The translations under genes were made by a program, and so were the position numbers. Positions 23,805-29,646 of a stretch of 36,649 bases of DNA are shown here, piece by piece. The DNA is from JAABRU01 sp050180235. Its GTDB lineage: Bacteria; Desulfobacterota; Desulfobacteria; Desulfobacterales; Desulfococcaceae. The stretch is taken from positions 1 to 36,649 of the forward strand of contig JBFXEJ010000058.1 of assembly GCA_050180235.1 (NCBI GenBank). Reading direction: 5' to 3'. Positions within the stretch are counted from its first letter, which is position 1, and every line of letters starts with the position of its first letter. The notes beneath the pieces were generated by a model. The model saw nothing but the letters and a program-made list of their open reading frames with translations, did no database searches and was not told the DNA's origin.

Positions 23805-23976
23805 CTTCTCATACTGATTTTTTTAATATATAAATCAATATGTTATTTATAATCAGTATCATGGATGTATCGTATAACTGTTTGTATTTATTATGTATAG
23901 ACAAAAATCAGCATTTTCTGAAAACATAATAATATAAGATAGTTAAATTTTAATCAGTTCGTACAGACCCACTACC
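23805..23976 (+). mobile_element. MITE family A, copy 2 (172 bp, no target duplication)
   Basis: Begins GGTAGCGGG and ends CCCACTACC, matching copy 1 (same orientation) but about 19 bp shorter near the left end. The flanks AAAAATCC and AAATACTG differ, so it lacks a target duplication. That fits recombination between copies or an adjacent deletion. It lies directly upstream of mntA. Confidence 0.88.
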
Positions 23977-23998
23977 AAATACTGAGGAAAGGATTGCT

Positions 23999-24289
23999 AT
24001 GCAACAAAAACAGATTATTAATGCACTTATGAATCTTAAAGAAGATGCTGACAAAAAATATAAAGCTGTTCTCAAAGGTGTTTTTGGTTCTTATGCCAGA
24101 GGTGAGGCCAAAGAAGACAGTGATATAGATATACTGGTTGAGTTTCGAAAAAATGCAACATTATTGGATTTGGCAGGTCTTGGCAATTTTCTTGAGGAAA
24201 AATTGCAGCATAAGGTTGATTTGGTGTCTCAAAATGCAGTTCGTGAAGAAATCAAACCTTACCTTTACAGCGAGATAATATATTTATGA
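23999..24289 (+). CDS. mntA: MntA-type nucleotidyltransferase antitoxin
   Basis: A 96-aa minimal nucleotidyltransferase. The motif GSYARGEAKEDSDIDILVEF is the complete G-S-x10-D-x-D catalytic signature of the MNT family. In the MntA/HepT system, MntA acts as antitoxin by adding AMP units to a tyrosine of the HEPN toxin. AGGAAAGG precedes ATG 23999. The gene overlaps hepT by 4 nt (ATGA), so translation is coupled. A family A MITE ends 22 nt upstream, so the native promoter may have been changed. The catalytic residues all look intact, so the antitoxin should be active. Confidence 0.95.
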   Translation: MQQKQIINALMNLKEDADKKYKAVLKGVFGSYARGEAKEDSDIDILVEFRKNATLLDLAGLGNFLEEKLQHKVDLVSQNAVREEIKPYLYSEIIYL

Positions 24290-24660
24290 AGAGAGATACC
24301 ATGCTTTTCTTAAAAGATATTGTCAAAGCATCTGAACATATAAAAAAATTTGTTGAAGGTTTAACTTTTTATGATTTTTTAAGAGATGAAAAGACATCAA
24401 GTGCAGTCATACGAAAGTTTGAAATAATTGGTGAAGCAGCAAAAAATATTCCGGAATTTATCAGAATCAGGTATCCTGATATTTTGTGGAAAGATATATC
24501 CGGAATGAGAAATCGCCTTATTCATGGTTATTTCGGGATTGATTATTTTATTGTCTGGAATACTATTGAGTCTGATATTCCAAACATTTTATCTTCAGTA
24601 TCCAAAATCATAGATGACTTGGAAAAAGATAAGGCAGATACAGAAAACAAACAGGACTGA
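24286..24660 (+). CDS. hepT: HepT-type HEPN RNase toxin
   Basis: A 124-aa helical HEPN protein. The signature RNRLIHGYF (about residue 75) fits R-x4-H-x-Y: the Arg and His form the RNase site, and the Tyr is the residue that the partner MntA modifies. Other family marks are the N-terminal LKDIVKASEHIKKFVEGL, IRKFEIIGEAAKNIPEF and the C-terminal IVWNTIESDIPN helix. The length is usual for the family. It is coupled to mntA by a 4-nt overlap and ends just before an attC-like site, so the pair forms one cassette. Confidence 0.95.
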   Translation: MKRDTMLFLKDIVKASEHIKKFVEGLTFYDFLRDEKTSSAVIRKFEIIGEAAKNIPEFIRIRYPDILWKDISGMRNRLIHGYFGIDYFIVWNTIESDIPNILSSVSKIIDDLEKDKADTENKQD

Positions 24661-24665
24661 TCGCC

Positions 24666-24743
24666 GTTTAACCCGGCGCTCCAGCGGATTCGGTTTTGCT
24701 CTGCTGCGCTTCGCAAATTTTGCCGGTGAATTCTGTGTTAGGG
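24666..24743 (+). other. attC-like recombination site 10
   Basis: R'' box GTTTAAC (24666-24672) and R'-like GTTAGGG (24737-24743). The body CCCGGCGCTCCAGCGGA...GCCGGTGAATTCTGTG is typical of 59-base elements, with paired GCAAAATT-type arms. Confidence 0.88.
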
Positions 24744-24804
24744 AAATAACTGATATAATGCACAGCAGATAAAACTCTGAAGCATATTTAAAGGAGAGGT
24801 GAAA

Positions 24805-25409
24805 ATGATCTCTTCTGTCAACCACAGTTATATCTGTACCAAAATTATAGAACATCTTTTAAAGAAAGAAGGAATTCAGCCTTTTGTCGAACTCACACTG
24901 GACATTGACAAAGGGATGACACCGGATATTTCTGTATACAGAGAAAACTCAGTCCGGCCGGATTTTCTGGAAGATAAAACCAGATGTGGGTAGTGGGTCT
25001 GCACATACTGACAAAAAATTAACTATTTGATATTATTATATTTTAAAAAATATACTGATTTTTGTCCATACATAATAAATACAAATAGTTATACGATACA
25101 TCCATGATACTGCTTATACTGATTATAAATAACATATTGATTTATATATTAAAAAAATCAGTATGAGCAGTCCCACTACCCAGATGTGATATAATTCCGT
25201 TGCTGGCAATTGAAATCCTGTCACCCGCACAGGGGATACAGGAACTGGCTGACAAAGCCAAAACACTGCCTGCGGCAGGTGTGTCAACAGTCTGGATTGT
25301 TGATACTTATACCAGAACCGTTATTGTTGTGAATAATGAAAAAAAGGAAACATTTCACCGTGAGCCTGCAGATTCCGAAGGTATAAAAGTGGATTTCAGA
25401 ATTAATTGA
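24805..25409 (+). pseudogene. Uma2-type nuclease-like gene, copy 2, interrupted by a MITE
   Basis: This is a paralogue of the gene at 22985-23395, with the same ribosome site and near-identical upstream DNA. Its first half reads through PDISVYRENS (Tyr intact where copy 1 has a stop) to CAGATGTG at 24981-24988. There a 192-bp family A element and an 8-bp duplication interrupt it. After the element it resumes at 25181 as ATATAATTCCG, then LLAIEILSPAQGIQEL and WIVDTYTRTV. The C-terminus differs from copy 1, ending VDFRIN, which suggests a deletion at the cassette end. No attC separates it from the methylase gene 29 nt downstream. Both copies are thus inactive, by different mutations. Confidence 0.92.
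24989..25180 (-). mobile_element. MITE family A, copy 3 (192 bp)
   Basis: Begins GGTAGTGGGTCTGC and ends GCAGTCCCACTACC. It is flanked by the exact 8-bp duplication CAGATGTG (24981-24988, 25181-25188). Copy 1 of the Uma2 gene provides the empty site (CGATGTGATATAATTCCG), which confirms the insertion boundaries. Confidence 0.97.
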
Positions 25410-25438
25410 TAACACTTTAATTTTTAACTGGAAAAATA

Positions 25439-26347
25439 ATGGGAAATCTTCCGCATCCTATACAGTATCAGGGGAGTAAACGTAATTTAGCACCGATTAT
25501 TATTAAATATTTCCCCAAAAAAGTAACTCGGATTGTAGAACCGTTCGCCGGAACTGCGGCAATCAGTATAGCTGCGGCGGCAAAACAGACTGCCCGGCAA
25601 TTCTGGATTAATGACATCAATAAACCTCTGATAAAACTTCTTGAACTTATCATTGAATATCCGAATGAAATTGCGGATTTTTATTCAGAAATATGGAATG
25701 GGCAGCACAATGATTCTGTGGAACATTACTATCAGGTCAGAGAGCAGTTCAACCGGACTCAGAACCCGAAATTTTTTTTGTATCTTCTGGCACGGTGTGC
25801 AAAAGGTTCTGTGAGATACAATACAGAAGGGCTGTTTAATCAGAGTCCGGACAAAAGAAGAAAAGGAACCCGACCCGAAAAAATGGAAAAGAATATTCTC
25901 GGTGTCTCCTTTTTATTAAAAGGCAAATGTATATTTTCAGATATGGATTATAAAAAAGTCATTCAGTGCGTTGATGAAAATGATATTGTCTATATGGACC
26001 CGCCGTATCAGGGGGTATGCGGTGAAAGAGATTCAAGATATTATGCCGGTATTGACTTTGACGATTTTGTGACGGCACTTGAAGAACTCAATAAAAAAAA
26101 TATTTCCTTCATCGTAAGCTATGACGGGAGAAGAGGGACAAAAAGTTTCGGGAATCCCCTGCCTGATTTTCTGAATCTGACTAAAATTGAGATTGAAGCG
26201 GGGCGTTCATCACAGGCCACACTGCTTGGGCGTAATGAAACAACGTTTGAATCATTGTATATTTCATCAGCTATGCGTGGGATATACAATGAGAAACAGA
26301 CCGGATATAAAAAAGGGCAGTTCCTGCTGTCAGAAAAATATGGATAA
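25439..26347 (+). CDS. D12-class DNA N6-adenine methyltransferase
   Basis: A 302-aa protein. It carries YQGSKRNLAP near the N-terminus, then the SAM-binding VEPFAGTAAISIAAA (about residues 33-47) and the catalytic VYMDPPYQGVCG (DPPY at about 186-189), the marks of Dam-type (D12) methylases. The C-terminal region contains SFIVSYDGRRG and GRSSQATLLGRNE, probably target-recognition parts. It should add a methyl group to the N6 of adenine in the site protected from the adjacent endonuclease. The gene overlaps the HNH gene by 8 nt. The recognition sequence cannot be read from the protein. It lies 29 nt after the interrupted Uma2 gene without an attC in between. Confidence 0.95.
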   Translation: MGNLPHPIQYQGSKRNLAPIIIKYFPKKVTRIVEPFAGTAAISIAAAAKQTARQFWINDINKPLIKLLELIIEYPNEIADFYSEIWNGQHNDSVEHYYQVREQFNRTQNPKFFLYLLARCAKGSVRYNTEGLFNQSPDKRRKGTRPEKMEKNILGVSFLLKGKCIFSDMDYKKVIQCVDENDIVYMDPPYQGVCGERDSRYYAGIDFDDFVTALEELNKKNISFIVSYDGRRGTKSFGNPLPDFLNLTKIEIEAGRSSQATLLGRNETTFESLYISSAMRGIYNEKQTGYKKGQFLLSEKYG

Positions 26348-27065
26348 TACACAACAGTTATCTGAAAAATTTTTGGAATTGTGCAAATCTGTTACTGCGA
26401 AAAGACCGAAGGCCGTGATTGATCATATTTTGCAGCACAGTTTTGTTACCACTGAAGAACTCAAAGAGAAATACGGATATAATCATCCGCAGAGAGCAGC
26501 GAGAGATGTCAGGGAACACGGAATCCCCCTTACAACATTCCGGGTAACAGGAAGTGACGGCAGAAAAATAGCTGCCTATAAATTCGGAAATCCTGATGAA
26601 GCCGGATTTACAAAATTATCAGGAAGAACGGGTTTATCAAAATCATTAAAAGAACGGCTGATACAGAAATATGGCTGTAAATGTTTTATATATCTTGAAG
26701 AAATTGAAGAAAGAGAGTTGCAGATTGATCATCGGATACCTTATGAAGTCGGGGGAGAACCGCAAACTGAGCCGGAAAATTTTATGCTGTTAAGCGGTTC
26801 AGCAAACCGGGCCAAGTCATGGTCATGTGAAAATTGGATAACTGTCAAAGATAAAAGCATCTGTTCATCATGTTATTGGGCATATCCTGAAAATTACAGT
26901 CATATCGCAATGAAAGAGATAAGAAGAATTGACCTTTTATGGCAGGGGCAGGAAATTATCAGCTATGAAAAGCTGAAATCGCATGCTGCCCAATTCGATA
27001 AACAGTTACCTGTTTTTGTTAAGGAAATCCTTGAAAAAGAGTTGAGAAAAATGAAAAATGGCTAA
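26340..27065 (+). CDS. HNH-type restriction endonuclease (partner of the methylase)
   Basis: A 241-aa protein from ATG 26340 (MDNTQQLSEKFLEL); longer frames upstream overlap the methylase and are not favoured. Residues 20-95 look like a winged-helix DNA-binding part (FVTTEELKEKYGYNHPQRAA then RKIAAYKFG). The HNH nuclease core follows: KYGCKCFIYLEEIEERELQI then DHRIPYEVGG and NFMLLSGSANRAKSWS, with histidine D-H-R and N residues in the order of HNH motifs. It also has a CSSC-like ICSSCYW segment, possibly binding zinc. Its overlap with a D12 methylase makes a type II restriction-modification pair the natural reading. The pair ends at an attC-like site, so it is a mobile R-M cassette. Confidence 0.88.
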   Translation: MDNTQQLSEKFLELCKSVTAKRPKAVIDHILQHSFVTTEELKEKYGYNHPQRAARDVREHGIPLTTFRVTGSDGRKIAAYKFGNPDEAGFTKLSGRTGLSKSLKERLIQKYGCKCFIYLEEIEERELQIDHRIPYEVGGEPQTEPENFMLLSGSANRAKSWSCENWITVKDKSICSSCYWAYPENYSHIAMKEIRRIDLLWQGQEIISYEKLKSHAAQFDKQLPVFVKEILEKELRKMKNG

Positions 27066-27117
27066 CCAGTCGGTGCAGTGGACGGGCTAACGTCCGCCAC
27101 TGACCTTGTTGTTGGGT
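27060..27117 (+). other. attC-like recombination site 11
   Basis: R''-like GGCTAAC (27060-27066) and R' GTTGGGT (27111-27117). The centre CAGTGGACGGGC...GTCCGCCACTG repeats site 3 with two changes. The R' box overlaps the left end of the family B element at 27114. Confidence 0.85.
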
Positions 27118-27251
27118 GATTTCCATTAATGATTATACCGTTTTTCGTAGGGTGGGCACGGCTTTTTGTGCCCGCCGTCCTGCTGAAACGGCGGGCACAA
27201 AAAGCCGTGCCCACCCTACAGTGATGGTACATTTTTTCATGGAAATCACCT
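27114..27251. mobile_element. MITE family B, copy 5 (138 bp)
   Basis: Begins GGGTGATTTCCATTAATG and ends CATGGAAATCACCT. The long GTAGGGTGGGCACGGCTTTT hairpin lies at its centre. It is a mirror-image twin of the copy at 23394-23531. Its left end coincides with the crossover part of the attC R' box. Confidence 0.92.
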
Positions 27252-27305
27252 TAGACTTTGTACCTCACCCGGCGTTGCGAGAAAAGAGGAAAGGATAAGA
27301 AAGTG

Positions 27306-27703
27306 ATGGAAGCTGTTATAAAAATCATATCGCTGCTGGATAATGATGATAAAAAAAGTCTGTCTGAGTTTGCCAATATTTTGATAAAAAAGAACAGATA
27401 CAGCAGACTGAGAAAAGAAATTGGGTAGTGGGTCTGCACATACTGATAAAAAATTAACTATTTGATATTATTATATTTTAAAAAATATACTGATTTTTGT
27501 CTATACATAATAAATACAAATAGTTATACGATACATCCATGATACTGCTTATACTGATTATAAATAACATATTGATTTATATATTAAAAAAATCAGTATG
27601 AGCAGTCCCACTACCAGAAATTGAAGTCAGACGGAATGAAGTAAAAAAAGGAGAAGTTCTGTCTCACGAAGAAATATGTCAGAATATTGATAAAAATGTT
27701 TGA
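27306..27703 (+). pseudogene. Antitoxin gene of the RelE/ParE module, interrupted by a MITE
   Basis: ATG 27306 follows a GGAAAGG ribosome site. The first 39 codons (MEAVIKIISLLDNDDKKSLS then FANILIKKNRYSRLRKEI) are followed by a family A element with its 8-bp duplication (200 bp in all). Taking those 200 bases out gives a clean 65-aa protein continuing EVRRNEVKKGEVLSHEEICQ and ending NIDKNV at TGA 27701-27703. The original stop overlaps the start of the toxin gene, as usual for toxin-antitoxin operons. As it stands, the protein would end after RKEIG, losing the C-terminal half that normally contacts the toxin. The size and charge suit a RelB-like antitoxin. Confidence 0.88.
27424..27615 (-). 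mobile_element. MITE family A, copy 4 (192 bp)
   Basis: Begins GGTAGTGGGTCTGC and ends GCAGTCCCACTACC, nearly identical to copy 3 and in the same orientation. The exact 8-bp duplication AGAAATTG lies at 27416-27423 and 27616-27623. It splits the antitoxin gene. Confidence 0.97.
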
Positions 27704-27950
27704 GATAAAGTATGCCAAAAGTGTGAAAAAGGACTTATCAGGAACAGATAAAAAATATCTCGAAAAAATAAAAAATTCAATAGAATCTCTGACAGAATTT
27801 CCCGATGTTTCAAATATCAAAAAACTGTCAGCCCATCCATTGGATGATTACAGATTAAGAGTCGGTGATTACAGAGTTTTATTTGATGTATGCCGAGATC
27901 AAAATGTTATCTTTGTGTTGAAAATAGGGCATAGGAAAGAAATTTATTGA
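27696..27950 (+). CDS. RelE/ParE family toxin
   Basis: An 84-aa protein from ATG 27696 (MFEIKYAKSVKKDLS). The frame shows the classic RelE/ParE order: basic helix KKDLSGTDKKYLEKIKNSIE, then LSAHPLDDYRLRVGDYRVLF and IFVLKIGHRKEIY, with the conserved Arg residues (YRLR, DYRVLF) and the C-terminal HR-x-x-x-Y. RelE-type toxins cleave mRNA in the ribosome; ParE-type toxins block gyrase. The sequence is closest to the 'YRLRVGDYRVLF' RelE-like group. The gene is full length and undamaged, while its antitoxin gene is split by a MITE. Confidence 0.95.
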   Translation: MFEIKYAKSVKKDLSGTDKKYLEKIKNSIESLTEFPDVSNIKKLSAHPLDDYRLRVGDYRVLFDVCRDQNVIFVLKIGHRKEIY

Positions 27951-27961
27951 ATATTGTGAAC

Positions 27962-27991
27962 GCCTGACCAAACATTTTCTTATTGTTAAAC
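27962..27991 (+). other. Possible decayed attC after the toxin gene
   Basis: GCCTGAC (27962-27968) and GTTAAAC (27985-27991) resemble R'' and R' boxes 16 bp apart, at the place where the toxin-antitoxin cassette should end. The central hairpin is missing, so this is weak support. Confidence 0.35.
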
Positions 27992-28059
27992 GGTTTTGAA
28001 CATCCCCGCAGTTTTTTCAGAGATATTGAAGTAAGCGGAAGCACTGTTCAGCATTTTTT

Positions 28060-28353
28060 TTGAATGTCCTCAATAAAAAGACTTTAAGAGAGGCACATTT
28101 TATAAATCTGATAACGATAATTCATCCTCTGGAAAAGATTGAAGGAGGCATCACCCAGTCAGAGTTTCGAGGTCTGATCAGGCTTGCAGAGTCTTATATC
28201 GGATCAAGAAAAACCTATGTCTGGACAGGAAGAGAACTTAATGATTTTGAATTGCTGAATTTGGATTTTCCGAAAGACAACAGCGGGAAATTGGGCTGGT
28301 GCGATTCTGCCTTTGAAAAAGAATTGATTGTAACTGACAGTAAAAATTTTTAA
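28060..28353 (+). CDS. Hypothetical protein (up to 97 aa), possibly a fragment
   Basis: An open frame beginning with TTG 28060 (no ATG) and ending at TAA 28353. It contains IHPLEKIEGGITQSEFRGLI and TGRELNDFELLNLDFPKD, which look protein-like but match nothing I recognise. The lack of an ATG or ribosome site suggests the 3' remnant of a larger gene. Between it and dnaN (28354-28533) there is no gene, only a GACAGCGATTTTGCCCACCC segment shared with the family B element at 10184. Confidence 0.4.
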   Translation: MNVLNKKTLREAHFINLITIIHPLEKIEGGITQSEFRGLIRLAESYIGSRKTYVWTGRELNDFELLNLDFPKDNSGKLGWCDSAFEKELIVTDSKNF

Positions 28354-28533
28354 AATCAAATAAAGCGATTTGTTATCAATGCGGCAAGTTTTTTCAGCAG
28401 ACAGAGGGACAGAACTGCATTCCGTCCGGGGCAGTCCGGATTTCCGACAGCGATTTTGCCCACCCTGGGACATTTTTATTGCAGTTGATCAAATTTGAGC
28501 ATTTTTCATATATCAACACATAAGGAGAGTATC

Positions 28534-29646
28534 ATGAAATTCATTATCAACAAAAGCGACATCAGGAACATTCTGGCAAAGGTGCAGGGAGTGGCCGGCC
28601 GCAGAACCAATCTGGCTATTACCGAAACGGTACTCATCACAGCAACAGATGACGGCATCCGCATTATGGCAACGGATCTGGAAACCGGATTTGAAGGCAC
28701 TTATTCCGCAGCAGTGGAAAGCACAGGCGCGATTGCCATCAATGCAAAAAAACTCTTTGAGATTGTAAAGGATTTTCCCAGAGAGGATGTCCATATCCAT
28801 GAAGTGGAAAACCGGTGGATCAAAATCGGCAATGACAAGATTGAATACCATATTGTGGGCATGAATCCCGAAGACTATCCGGACAGTCCCAAACTTTCGG
28901 ATGCCAGTTTTTTTGAAATGGATTCACAGTCTCTGAGGACAATGATTGAAAAATCTGTCATTATCACAGGGGCCAACGATGACAGACGTTCGCATATCAA
29001 TGGCGTGTATTTTGAAAAAATTGAAAAAGAGGAAGGAAAGTTTGTGCTCCGCATGGTCTCGACTGACGGCAGCCGTCTTTCCACTGTGGATGATCCCTGT
29101 GATGAGGAACCCCCGTTTGCAGCAGAGGTGCTGATTCCGAAAAAAGGACTCACTGAAGTTCTCAAATTTCTTGATTCTGAGGGAAGTGTGCAGGTGGGTT
29201 TGCAGGAAAGCCATTTTATTGTTAAAAAACAGAGTGAAACTGTCACCATCCGGCTGCTGGAAGGAGATTTTCCCAAATACAGCGATATTGTCAAAAACCG
29301 GGGAACAGACATTCTGCTGGACAGAAAACAGTTTCTGGGAATGCTCAGACGTATGTCCATTCTTTCCTCGGAAAGTTACAAGGGTGTTGTTTTCAATTTC
29401 GCGGAAAACCGGCTGCTGGTGACAGCCTCCAACCCGGATATCGGTGAATCCAGAGAGGAAATGCCGGTTGAGTATTCAGGTGAGGCCATTGAGGCTGCCT
29501 TCAATCCCAAATTTTTCATTGATGCACTGAGCGCTGTCAGTGACAGCATGGTGATGATCAGCATTATCAATGCGGAGCGGCCCTGCATGGTGGAAGGGGA
29601 AAATGACAAAAGCTATCTGTGCGTAGTTATGCCGATGAGAATATGA
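28534..29646 (+). CDS. dnaN: DNA polymerase III beta subunit (sliding clamp)
   Basis: A 370-aa protein of normal length, start ATG 28534 with AAGGAG just upstream. It forms the ring that tethers DNA polymerase III to DNA. Three clamp domains follow one another: residues 1-120 (MKFIINKSDIRNILAKVQG, ATDLETGFEG), 128-250 (SHINGVYFE, STDGSRLS) and 250-370 (SYKGVVFNF, ending in the typical YLCVVMPMRI). The hydrophobic binding pocket motif is at the usual C-terminal position (V-M-P-M-R-[IL]). It overlaps gyrB by 4 nt. No dnaA or recF is adjacent; the upstream region is the cassette array. Confidence 0.98.
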   Translation: MKFIINKSDIRNILAKVQGVAGRRTNLAITETVLITATDDGIRIMATDLETGFEGTYSAAVESTGAIAINAKKLFEIVKDFPREDVHIHEVENRWIKIGNDKIEYHIVGMNPEDYPDSPKLSDASFFEMDSQSLRTMIEKSVIITGANDDRRSHINGVYFEKIEKEEGKFVLRMVSTDGSRLSTVDDPCDEEPPFAAEVLIPKKGLTEVLKFLDSEGSVQVGLQESHFIVKKQSETVTIRLLEGDFPKYSDIVKNRGTDILLDRKQFLGMLRRMSILSSESYKGVVFNFAENRLLVTASNPDIGESREEMPVEYSGEAIEAAFNPKFFIDALSAVSDSMVMISIINAERPCMVEGENDKSYLCVVMPMRI

